Shown in pieces: positions 1 to 7,879 of a stretch of DNA of 64,000 bases. This DNA is from Imperialibacter sp. EC-SDR9 (GTDB lineage Bacteria; Bacteroidota; Bacteroidia; Cytophagales; Cyclobacteriaceae), in NCBI RefSeq assembly GCF_902498805.1, contig NZ_LR701579.1, positions 62,001 through 126,000 of the forward strand, written 5' to 3'. Under the pieces are notes generated by a model. The model did no database searches, was not told the DNA's origin, and saw only the letters and a program-made list of their open reading frames with translations. Position 1 is the first letter of the stretch; the number at the start of each line of letters is the position of its first letter. The position numbers and the translations under genes are program-made.

Positions 1-461
1 CTCCGGCGATTTTCAATTTCGATAACCACTACCTTGAAATGCCCGACTTGCACATTTACTACCGGTGCTTCTGACGAGCTTTTGACCGACTGATCAATCA
101 CCACATTTAACGAAGGACCTTTGCGGGCCATTCCGGCAAAGTAGCCTCGACATTCTTCCAAAAGCTGCTTTTGCTTAGCCCTGGTTGTGCCTATTTGCTT
201 CATTACCTTGCTGTCAACCATTAGCAGGTTTTGCTCATCGGTCAACTCACGGATCTGCCACGATGCTACCCTAAGCTCATCCCAGATATTGAACAACCGT
301 GCCGCAGCTGGGTCGTCAATCCTCAGGAGTTGTATGGCCATGAGGTAATCGTTCAGTTCTGCCAGCACGGGGTCGGAGTGCCTGGGGTGTGCTTCCGTGG
401 GAGTATTAGTGTTAAAACAAAAAACAAAAAGGAACAGCAGTACAGGGGTAGGCTTTGCCAT
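1..461 (-). CDS. Secreted protein of unknown function, cut by the window edge
   Basis: An open frame starts with ATG at 461 and runs leftward off the window without a stop, giving 153 visible residues. The N-terminus (MAKPTPVLLFLFVFCF) is a typical Sec signal peptide. The mature part is mainly helical and charged (for example DELRVASWQIRELTDEQ), followed near the cut by a beta-like stretch (VGHFKVVVIEIENRR). I recognise no family. It lies 130 bp downstream of the M23 peptidase gene on the same strand and could be part of that transcript. The frame and signal peptide are seen directly; function is unknown. Confidence 0.6.
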   Translation of the reverse strand, partial: MAKPTPVLLFLFVFCFNTNTPTEAHPRHSDPVLAELNDYLMAIQLLRIDDPAAARLFNIWDELRVASWQIRELTDEQNLLMVDSKVMKQIGTTRAKQKQLLEECRGYFAGMARKGPSLNVVIDQSVKSSSEAPVVNVQVGHFKVVVIEIENRR

Positions 462-591
462 AGTTGAGAGATGCTTGACTTTGGGTGTTCAATAAAAATA
501 GAAAAAATTGACGGACTCTCGGCCATCAGTTCTTCCGCCATTTGCAGAATTGACAAAACGGCAATCCTGAAGCTATTGCTACAGCATTCGG

Positions 592-1209
592 TTATAACCG
601 CTCGCTCAAAAACTCCAAAGGATGATGAAAGTACTTTCTCAAGTCCTCTCGGGTATAGCAAACCAATGTATATGAAGAAAAATGCCTTTCTGGTTTCGTT
701 CTGTCTTTTTGGAGGGGAATAGGTGCCACTTTCAATACTTCAAAATGAAAGTGGTCAAACTGCCAGCCATATTTATCCAGCTCCATTTTGTTCATGAACC
801 GTGCTATTGGTTTGTCGGGAGTTACTGGTTGATAAAGCTCTACCTCAATACCAGCGATGTGTTCGTAGAGAGTCCAAAATTTCCCCCTTTCATCCTGGTG
901 CTCAATAATTAGTTGGGCATAAGGCCCGTCTGTCCGTTTGCTGATTACAACACCTTCACTGATGGCGAAAATGGGTTCGCTGATATAGTTGTCCGAAGGT
1001 CTTTTGATATCAATGCCAGTGTGATAATGCGCCGGAATGCTGGGTCTTTCATTTCTCAGCAAGCCGAATTCGCCAATGTCGGTCAGCACTATGGAATTCG
1101 TTGAACTTCGGTCGATCGCTTGGAGAGGTATAAAAAAGTTGCCTTCACTTCTGAGTAAAGCGAAAACTGATAGTAGCACGGATAGACTGATATTTGATAC
1201 GGTATTCAT
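592..1209 (-). CDS. M23 (LytM-type) metallopeptidase, membrane-anchored or secreted
   Basis: About 205 residues. After an N-terminal hydrophobic segment comes the peptidase M23 signature: HxxxD (HTGID, H63 and D67) and HxH (FDHFHFEV, H153 and H155), the expected Zn ligands of LytM-type peptidoglycan endopeptidases. The fold is short and has no LysM or coiled-coil region. I chose ATG at 1209; a TTG at 1224 would add five residues. It follows the DUF885 gene by 19 bp on the same strand, so the two are probably cotranscribed. Likely cell-envelope location. The family is well supported; the substrate (a peptidoglycan cross-bridge or another peptide) is inferred. Confidence 0.85.
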   Translation of the reverse strand: MNTVSNISLSVLLSVFALLRSEGNFFIPLQAIDRSSTNSIVLTDIGEFGLLRNERPSIPAHYHTGIDIKRPSDNYISEPIFAISEGVVISKRTDGPYAQLIIEHQDERGKFWTLYEHIAGIEVELYQPVTPDKPIARFMNKMELDKYGWQFDHFHFEVLKVAPIPLQKDRTKPERHFSSYTLVCYTREDLRKYFHHPLEFLSERL

Positions 1210-1228
1210 TGTTTCTATTATCAATCAG

Positions 1229-3046
1229 TTACCTGATTTTCTCCATCCAGCCATTGATTTTCTTTTCCAGAAGAACCAGGGGCAAACTCCCTGAGTTTAA
1301 CACCTGATTGTGAAACTCCCTGATGCTAAATTTATCACCAAGAGTGGCCTCAGCCTTTTTTCTCAACTCCTGAATTTTCAGCTGACCTATTTTGTACGAA
1401 ACGGCCTGCCCGGGTGTGGCCATGTAGCGCTCGATGGACGCAATAATGGAGGCTTCGGATTCTGCTTCATTGTCGAGCGAATATTGTATCGCTTCTTCTC
1501 TCGTCCAGCCTTTAGCATGGATACCGGTGTCGACTACCAGCCGGATCGCCCGGTGCATTTCCATGCTCAGCATGCCAAAGTACTGATACGGGTCGTCATA
1601 CAGGCCAAGCTCTTTGCCCAGCGACTCGGCATACAAGGCCCACCCCTCCACAAACACACCGAGGCTTTCGGGGTGTAGAAATTCAGGCAGACTAGCGTTT
1701 TCCTGCTGCAGCGAAAGCTGGTAGTGGTGGCCGGGAACTGCCTCGTGCAGAAACAGGGCCTCGTCGGAGAACTTGTTGTAAGCTGTTACGTCTGGAATAG
1801 GCACATAAAAAGTACCTGGTCTCGTCGCATCTTTGCTGCCTGGCACATATTCTGCGCTAGCCGAGGCTTCCCGAAACGCTTCCGTTCTTCGCACTTCGAA
1901 AGTGGCTTTGGGCTTCAGGTCAAATACCTCCACCAGTCTGGCTTCGACACGTGCCCTTATTGTGTTGAAACTGGCAATCACCTGCTCTGGTTCGGTGTAA
2001 GGCATTTGGCTTTTGCTGGTACGCACATGCTCAAAGAAGGCCTTCAGGTCGCCTTCAAAGCCGGTCGCAGCTTTCGCTTTTTCCATTTCAGCCAAAATCC
2101 TTTTTACTTCACTTTTGCCCAACTCATGAATCTCGTCAGCCGTCAGGTTGGTGGTGGTGTGCAGCCTCAACAGGTAGTTGTACGTTTCGGGACCATTGGG
2201 TAAAGCCCCAAGACCCGAGGTCTCTGTGCCAGCAGGCAAATAGCTATCCAAGAGAAAGTCTTGCAGCTCTTTGTACTTCGGTTTGAGCTTGTTTTGAATG
2301 GCGTCGCTGTAAGCGCTGGCGAGCCTTTCCTTCTCTTCTGATGAAAAGCTCTCAGGCATCTGGCGAATAGGGGCGTAATACAAGTGATCGGACAGCGGGT
2401 CATTGATAAAGCCATCCAGCTGAGGAATCGTTTTCTTAATAAGCGTTTTGGGAGGCACGACACCCGTGGCGATGCCCTCTTTCATTTTCACTATGCAGGT
2501 ATCGAGGAAGGGCAGGTACGCATCAATCCGCCTAAGCCAGTTGTCATAGTCTTGCACTGTGTTGAAAGGCTGTACACTTTGCCCCCCGGCCAGCTGCGAA
2601 AAGTAAAGGTGCAGCGACTGGATTTGAAGGACGGGCATGAGCTCGAAGTTGGGCAAATTGTAGATCGGCGATGCCATGGTCACAATCTTGTTGGTGAGGC
2701 CTTCCCGCTTAATGTCACAGTCCCAGGCCATCACCTGCATGCTCATCCACTGCGACGGGCTCACCGTGGTGGAGTCGTATTCACTAAGCGCCTCGAGAAA
2801 ATGGGTGTAGTTCTCTATAAGGTCTTCCTGGTAGTCGTCAGCAATGAAGTTGGCTACCTTGTCGTTATATTCCGACACGCCAGCTTTGGTTGCCTCAATA
2901 GGGTTGATCCGAAGCTTGAATTGATTGTAGGCTTCGAATAGGCTGTCGACGGCAGGGTTGGGGCCTGGTGGCTGAGTGGGTTTTGGGCTTGAGCAGCTAC
3001 CAGCAATTAGCAACATTGCGAAAAAACAGGCATTAATTGACTTCAT
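1229..3046 (-). CDS. DUF885 family lipoprotein, probable zinc peptidase
   Basis: 605 residues with a lipoprotein signal peptide (LLIAGSC, Cys18). The C-terminal half carries the DUF885 hallmark HEAVPGHH (residues 434-441), a gluzincin-like HExxxH-type metal site, with EGWALYAES (467-475) downstream, which plausibly supplies the third ligand. DUF885 proteins are full-length at about 550-620 residues, so this one is complete. They are thought to be metallocarboxypeptidase- or M3-like enzymes, but few have been tested. It is the first gene of a leftward pair with the M23 peptidase, which suggests a role in envelope or external peptide degradation. Membrane-anchored in the periplasm or on the outer membrane. 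Confidence 0.9.
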   Translation of the reverse strand: MKSINACFFAMLLIAGSCSSPKPTQPPGPNPAVDSLFEAYNQFKLRINPIEATKAGVSEYNDKVANFIADDYQEDLIENYTHFLEALSEYDSTTVSPSQWMSMQVMAWDCDIKREGLTNKIVTMASPIYNLPNFELMPVLQIQSLHLYFSQLAGGQSVQPFNTVQDYDNWLRRIDAYLPFLDTCIVKMKEGIATGVVPPKTLIKKTIPQLDGFINDPLSDHLYYAPIRQMPESFSSEEKERLASAYSDAIQNKLKPKYKELQDFLLDSYLPAGTETSGLGALPNGPETYNYLLRLHTTTNLTADEIHELGKSEVKRILAEMEKAKAATGFEGDLKAFFEHVRTSKSQMPYTEPEQVIASFNTIRARVEARLVEVFDLKPKATFEVRRTEAFREASASAEYVPGSKDATRPGTFYVPIPDVTAYNKFSDEALFLHEAVPGHHYQLSLQQENASLPEFLHPESLGVFVEGWALYAESLGKELGLYDDPYQYFGMLSMEMHRAIRLVVDTGIHAKGWTREEAIQYSLDNEAESEASIIASIERYMATPGQAVSYKIGQLKIQELRKKAEATLGDKFSIREFHNQVLNSGSLPLVLLEKKINGWMEKIR

Positions 3047-3077
3047 AAAGTTGATTTAGTGCTTCGGAAATGGGTAC

Positions 3078-4064
3078 TCACCACAATTGGTGCACCTCTT
3101 TTTTGATGTATACTTCATAAATTTTGTTCATCGCCATTACCTGCGCTGTTGTAAGTGGCGGCGTGTCGTAGGTGGATAAATTGGACAACACCTGCTCAAC
3201 CTTCGATGCGCCGGGAATAATGCAGCTTACTTCCTCAAAGCCAAGTATCCACCTAAGCGCTATCGGTGCCAGATTGGTCACGCCGGGAAATAGTGCCTTT
3301 AGTTCATCGACGGCTTTCAGGCCCAGGTCATAGTTAATGCCGGAGAAGGTTTCTCCTTTGTCGAATTTTTCTCCGTTTCGGTTAAAGTTCCGATGGTCTC
3401 CTGCTTCGAAAGTTGTTTTTGCATGGTAGGTGCCGGTGAGCAAGCCGCTGGCCAGTGGAACCCTCACAATGATGCCGACATTCCTTCTTTTAGCTTCTTT
3501 GAAAAACAGCTCTGAAGGCCGCTGACGAAACAGGTTAAAGATGATCTGCACAGTCGCCACATTGTCGTACTCAATGGCTTTCAACGCTTCTTCCACTTTT
3601 TCAACGCTGACGCCCAAATTGAGAATTTTCCCCTGCCCTTTCAGTCGGTCAAAAAGCTCAAATATTTCGGGGCGATAGTAGACCTCAGTAGGAGGGCAAT
3701 GCAGCTGAATCAAGTCCAGCGCTTCCAGACCTGTTCGCCTGAGGCTGTCTTCCACAAACTTCTGGAGCACCTTGGGTTGATAGCCTTCGTTAGTGTGCGG
3801 GCTGATTTGTCTGCCGCATTTGCTGGCTACGTAAATCCTCTCTGACCTGGAGCGCACCACCCGCCCCACGGCAGTTTCACTCAGGCCGTTTTCGTAGACA
3901 TCGGCTGTGTCAATGAAGTTGACGCCTCGATCGATAGCCGTATTGATGATTTTATCAGCTTCGGCATCGTTAAATGGCGAGCCCCATTTACCACCCACCT
4001 GCCAGGTGCCCAGTGCGATTTCTGAGATATTGAAGTTGGTTTTGCCTAAAGTTCTGTAGTTCAT
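3078..4064 (-). CDS. Aldo/keto reductase
   Basis: 328 residues from ATG at 4064, where MNYRTLGKTN matches the usual AKR N-terminus; a longer form starting at 4100 adds 12 unlikely residues. The catalytic tetrad is visible: D52 and Y57 (DTADVYENG), K82 (YVASKCGR) and H122 (LIQLHCPP). The C-terminal part carries the usual NADPH-binding loop region. Cytoplasmic NAD(P)H-dependent reductase of aldehydes or ketones; the real substrate cannot be read from sequence. It lies between the SASA esterase and DUF885 genes on the same strand, with spacing that could allow readthrough. Confidence 0.93.
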   Translation of the reverse strand: MNYRTLGKTNFNISEIALGTWQVGGKWGSPFNDAEADKIINTAIDRGVNFIDTADVYENGLSETAVGRVVRSRSERIYVASKCGRQISPHTNEGYQPKVLQKFVEDSLRRTGLEALDLIQLHCPPTEVYYRPEIFELFDRLKGQGKILNLGVSVEKVEEALKAIEYDNVATVQIIFNLFRQRPSELFFKEAKRRNVGIIVRVPLASGLLTGTYHAKTTFEAGDHRNFNRNGEKFDKGETFSGINYDLGLKAVDELKALFPGVTNLAPIALRWILGFEEVSCIIPGASKVEQVLSNLSTYDTPPLTTAQVMAMNKIYEVYIKKEVHQLW

Positions 4065-4177
4065 GTACTGTCGCTCATTTTTTAATAGAAAAGGGTTCAC
4101 TGTTACCGTTGTTGGAGAATTTTCCGGTCTCCTTCCTTTGGGGTATGGGGTAAAAAGACCGAAAAATTTATATGCCT

Positions 4178-4951
4178 CTACTTAACCATTCTCCTATAGG
4201 CATTGGCAAACCTCTTCCCAATTTCCCTTTGCCCGGCGGAATTGAAATGCACGGTGTCTCCTTTGTGAATCAAGTCCTGGGTGCCAATCACCGACACATT
4301 TTGGTCGGTGGTGGCATATTCACGGATCGCCGTATTCACCATTTGCCAATAATCGTTGTTATTAGAATAGCTTCCCAGCTCTCCCATCAGCACTGGCAAT
4401 GAGTCGTTTTGCACAATAGACCGGAAAGTGGCCAACAACTGAGGGATTTTGCTCGGATAGGCTTCTATTGACCTTTCGTTGGCGTCGCTTTCTCCCTGGT
4501 GCCACAGTATCGCTTTGATCTCTCCATGCTGCTTTCCAATCGCTACCTTTTCTTTGAAGTTAGAAAGTAGCTTCACATTTCGATAAAGCGAATCACCCAG
4601 CCATTGCGACATTGAACTGCCACCGACGGCAGTCGGAATAATCATGATGGTGACGTTGTCTGGTACCTTTGGTAGCAGGGTCTTGGCAAACGCCAAGCCG
4701 CAGTCAAGACCTACCCTGCTTGGTTCGTAAAAATGCAGTGGCTCTTTGGCTTTGATTACCTTCCCAAGAGAGTCAATAGTAAGTATTCTTGGATTGGTCA
4801 CCGTATCCTGGGGCTCAACTATACCACGCCCTGCCATATTCGACTGCCCTGCCATGATGAAAACCCAGGTTTGGGGTTTTTGGCTCTGACAGGCATGTAA
4901 GATGGTGATAACGCAGACAAAAAGGAGTAGCTTCAGGTGGGTAACATTCAT
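4178..4951 (-). CDS. SASA-type carbohydrate (sialate) O-acetylesterase lipoprotein
   Basis: 257 residues. The signal peptide ends in a lipobox (ILHAC, Cys21). The SGNH-fold SASA/CE6 motifs are present: GQSNM (35-39, nucleophile Ser37), LWHQGESDA (149-157) and a C-terminal DTVH (D232, H235). It probably removes acetyl groups from sialic acid or plant polysaccharides at the cell surface. The length is typical of single-domain members. It is the first gene of a leftward run with the aldo/keto reductase. An inverted repeat (CGGTCT...AGACCG) lies just downstream, around 4120-4163, and might form a terminator. Confidence 0.87.
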   Translation of the reverse strand: MNVTHLKLLLFVCVITILHACQSQKPQTWVFIMAGQSNMAGRGIVEPQDTVTNPRILTIDSLGKVIKAKEPLHFYEPSRVGLDCGLAFAKTLLPKVPDNVTIMIIPTAVGGSSMSQWLGDSLYRNVKLLSNFKEKVAIGKQHGEIKAILWHQGESDANERSIEAYPSKIPQLLATFRSIVQNDSLPVLMGELGSYSNNNDYWQMVNTAIREYATTDQNVSVIGTQDLIHKGDTVHFNSAGQREIGKRFANAYRRMVK

Positions 4952-5078
4952 GGTTGCTCGGTTGTGTTAGACGAAGGTTCAATATACGAAAAGCGCCTGT
5001 TCTACACCGACAAGGCTGTGGACAAATGCTAAGCGAGCGATTTTCTTGGTCAATGATTCGAATGAAAAGGATTATCCC

Positions 5079-5086
5079 TACCTTTG
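5079..5086 (+). promoter_or_regulatory. Bacteroidota -7 promoter box upstream of the SulP gene
   Basis: TACCTTTG matches the Bacteroidota -7 consensus TAnnTTTG exactly. The -33 region 19 nt upstream is weak (TTC instead of TTG). A start of transcription near 5093 would leave a leader of about 120 nt before the ATG at 5214. The leader holds two near-identical GGGTGA segments, but I cannot assign it to a riboswitch class. Confidence 0.5.
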
Positions 5087-5213
5087 CAGTCCGAAAATGA
5101 TAGAGGGCAAACCTACTACCTGCTTAACGCCCAGCCATAAATTCCTAATACAATATATTGATTTCATCCCTGGGTGACTATTTCCCGGGTGAGAAGCCAT
5201 TTACCAAACTTTA

Positions 5214-6743
5214 ATGAAGAAGTATTTTAACCTATTCGACCTCTCCCAAAAGGTCAATTACAAAACTGAAGTTTTATCAGGTCTTACAGTAGCCATGGCT
5301 CTTGTGCCAGAGGCAGTGGCTTTTGCTTTAATAGCCGGGTTGTCTCCTCTCACAGGGCTTTACGCAGCATTTGTCATGGGCCTGATTACATCTATTTTCG
5401 GTGGAAGGCCCGGTATGATTTCCGGGGCTACAGGAGCCGTTGCGGTAGTGATTGTTTCGCTGGTGGTGTCGCATGGGGTAGAATACGTTTTTGCCACTGT
5501 GATCCTCGCTGGTATTATTCAGCTAGCCGCTGGTTTTCTGCGCCTGGGCAAGTTCATGCGCCTGGTGCCACACCCGGTTATTTTTGGTTTTGTGAACGGC
5601 CTGGCCATTATCATTTTCATGTCGCAGCTTGATCAGTTTAAAGATGCTTCAGGTCACTGGCTGACCGGCCCATCTTTGTATATTCTGTTAGGTTTTGTGT
5701 TGTTAACCATGCTGATCATTTGGGGCTTGCCGAAAATTACAAAGGCTATTCCCGCAGCACTTACGGCTATCCTCGTGGTCTTTGGTATCGTGGCCATCTT
5801 TGGTATTGATACCAAAACGGTGGGTGACATAGCCTCTATACAAGGCGGTTTTCCCCCGTTTCACTTGCCCTCAGTTCCCTTTTCACTCGAAACGCTGGCC
5901 ATCATTTTTCCCTATGCTGCCATAGTGGCCGGGGTGGGACTGATCGAAAGCCTCCTTACGCTCAACATCGTCGATGAAATTACCGAAACAAGGGGACGGG
6001 GCAACAAAGAAGCGGTAGCTCAGGGCACGGCCAACATCCTGTCGGGTTTGTTTTCTGGCATGGGAGGCTGTGCCATGATTGGCCAAAGCCTTATCAACGT
6101 TTCTTCAGGTGCCAGGGCTCGCTTGTCCGGCATTGTGGCTGCCGTGATGCTTTTGGTATTCATCATGTTTGGTGCCGGTCTGGTGGAGAAGCTCCCTATG
6201 GCGGCTCTTACCGGTTTGATGATCATGGTGTCAATCGGCACATTTGAGTGGGCCAGTTTGAGAACATTCAATAAAATGCCTAAGTCCGACATCTTCGTGA
6301 TGGTAATGGTAACGCTCGTGACTGTGTTTCTGCACAATCTCGCCTTGGCGGTGTTGGTTGGTGTCATTATCGCCGCATTGGTCTTTGCCTGGGATAACGC
6401 TAAAAGGATCAGAGCAAGAAAAAGCATCGATGCGAATGGCGTAAAACACTATGAAATATATGGGCCACTTTTTTTCGGCTCGGTGTCTGCGTTCAATGAA
6501 AAATTTGATGTATCCAATGACCCTGACGAGGTCATTATCGACTTTGCGGAGAGCCGGGTGGTAGACATGTCAGCCATAGAAGCTTTGAATAAGATCACAG
6601 AACGTTACCAGAAGGTAGGTAAGAAACTTCACCTGAAACACTTAAGCCCCGACTGCAAACAACTGCTGCAAAATGCTGATCAGCTTATCGATGTGAATGT
6701 GATGGAGGATCCCACCTACAAAGTGGCCGTGGATACCATTTGA
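5214..6743 (+). CDS. SulP family anion transporter with STAS domain
   Basis: 509 residues. The N-terminal part starts with the SulP-typical block LSGLTVAMALVPEAVAFA, followed by about 10-12 membrane helices up to residue ~400. The cytoplasmic C-terminus is a STAS domain (~415-505) with VIIDFAESRVVDMSAIEAL. SulP proteins carry sulfate, bicarbonate or other anions; in marine and soil Bacteroidota, bicarbonate uptake is as plausible as sulfate uptake. The length is normal and the gene stands alone, converging with the PAS kinase gene. The family is certain, the substrate is not. Confidence 0.95.
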   Translation: MKKYFNLFDLSQKVNYKTEVLSGLTVAMALVPEAVAFALIAGLSPLTGLYAAFVMGLITSIFGGRPGMISGATGAVAVVIVSLVVSHGVEYVFATVILAGIIQLAAGFLRLGKFMRLVPHPVIFGFVNGLAIIIFMSQLDQFKDASGHWLTGPSLYILLGFVLLTMLIIWGLPKITKAIPAALTAILVVFGIVAIFGIDTKTVGDIASIQGGFPPFHLPSVPFSLETLAIIFPYAAIVAGVGLIESLLTLNIVDEITETRGRGNKEAVAQGTANILSGLFSGMGGCAMIGQSLINVSSGARARLSGIVAAVMLLVFIMFGAGLVEKLPMAALTGLMIMVSIGTFEWASLRTFNKMPKSDIFVMVMVTLVTVFLHNLALAVLVGVIIAALVFAWDNAKRIRARKSIDANGVKHYEIYGPLFFGSVSAFNEKFDVSNDPDEVIIDFAESRVVDMSAIEALNKITERYQKVGKKLHLKHLSPDCKQLLQNADQLIDVNVMEDPTYKVAVDTI

Positions 6744-6763
6744 GATGGAGGCGAGGTGATTGC

Positions 6764-6792
6764 TACCATTTCACTCGTTGAATGAAATGGTA
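6764..6792. terminator. Inverted repeat between convergent genes
   Basis: TACCATTTCA (6764-6773) and TGAAATGGTA (6783-6792) form a perfect 10-bp stem with a 9-nt loop. It overlaps the stop codon of the PAS kinase gene, 21 bp past the SulP stop. No long T-run follows on either strand, so it is a terminator-like hairpin rather than a textbook intrinsic terminator. Confidence 0.5.
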
Positions 6793-7868
6793 AACTTAGT
6801 CCCCTTATTGACCTCACTCTCGACTTCGATGTTTCCGCCAAGGCTGGTTACATGGCTGTGAACCAAGTAAAGGCCTATGCCTTTACTGTCGCTATGGTTA
6901 TGAAAACGCTGGTGAAGCCCGAATATCTTTCCTTTTACCTTGTTCATGTCAAACCCAAGCCCGTTGTCTGAAAAGACAAGTTGGTTTGTGTTGTGCGATC
7001 TGGTAGTCGAAATAGAGATTACCGGTACCACATCAAGTCTCCGGTACTTGATCGAATTGGTGATCAGGTTCAGGAACACGCTCTCCAGATAGGCCCTGTT
7101 GAATTTGATATGTGTTACTTCCGAAAAGTCGATTTTAAACTGAACATTGGCATTTTTCGCCAAAGAATTGATAGAATTGACTACGGTACTCAACACTTCC
7201 TTCAGGTCAAGTTCTTCGATGGGTGCAGTCTGGCTCTCTTTTTGGCTGATTATGTTCAGGTAGTCATTCAGCGTTTGATTGAGATTTTCCGTAGCGGCTT
7301 TAAGGATAGGAATTAGCTCAAGTGCGACTTTGCTTTGAATATTTGAGTTGTCCAGCAATTCAACTATTGTAAGGAGATTGTTGACGGGGGATCTTAAGTC
7401 ATGAGAGGTAGTATAATTTAGCTGCTTCAGGTCTTTGTTTGCCTCAGCCAGGTCGGCCAGCAATGCTTCTCTTCCTTCTTCAATCCTTTTTTTGTGGGTA
7501 ATATTTTTTGCAATGGCATATACCAACTGTTCCGAGTCATAGGGCATAGAATTCCATGAAAGCCAAACTACTTCCCCGCCTTTGGTCACATATCGATTCT
7601 CGAAATCCAGCAGGGGCACATTTCTTATGAGGGAGTCCCGATGGACTTTGGTAAGATGTTTGTCGTCGTGGTAGATGAAATCACTGATAGGCTTTTGCAG
7701 CAGTTCCTCCTGGCTGTAGCCTAGCAGCTTGCACACGGCAGGGTTCACTCTTTTGAAATAACCGTCGTAGCCAGCAACACAAAGTAAATAGGGTGATAAT
7801 TCAAAAAAGGGATCTAACTTAAATTTTTGAGCTGTGTTCAGTTCCTTATCCATATTTTGGATCATCAT
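6771..7868 (-). CDS. PAS-domain sensor histidine kinase
   Basis: 365 residues. A PAS domain spans ~20-125 (GYFKRVNPAVCKLLGYS, then ENRYVTKGGEVVWLSW). HisKA follows with the phosphorylated His in YTTSHDLRSPVNN (H156). HATPase_c has an N box (NLITNSIKYR), a G1 box (DNGLGFDM) and a G2 box (SKGIGLYLVHSHV). There is no signal peptide or membrane segment, so it is a soluble kinase. No response regulator is adjacent, so its partner is unknown. The start is ambiguous among three Met codons near 7868-7853, preceded by an AGGAG. Confidence 0.92.
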   Translation of the reverse strand: MMIQNMDKELNTAQKFKLDPFFELSPYLLCVAGYDGYFKRVNPAVCKLLGYSQEELLQKPISDFIYHDDKHLTKVHRDSLIRNVPLLDFENRYVTKGGEVVWLSWNSMPYDSEQLVYAIAKNITHKKRIEEGREALLADLAEANKDLKQLNYTTSHDLRSPVNNLLTIVELLDNSNIQSKVALELIPILKAATENLNQTLNDYLNIISQKESQTAPIEELDLKEVLSTVVNSINSLAKNANVQFKIDFSEVTHIKFNRAYLESVFLNLITNSIKYRRLDVVPVISISTTRSHNTNQLVFSDNGLGFDMNKVKGKIFGLHQRFHNHSDSKGIGLYLVHSHVTSLGGNIEVESEVNKGTKFTISFNE

Positions 7869-7879
7869 CTCCTGAAATA

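Noticed and set aside
5093-5213. Possible riboswitch (for example SAM-type) in the leader of the SulP gene.
   Set aside because: The leader has two GGGTGA segments but no recognisable core of a known class.
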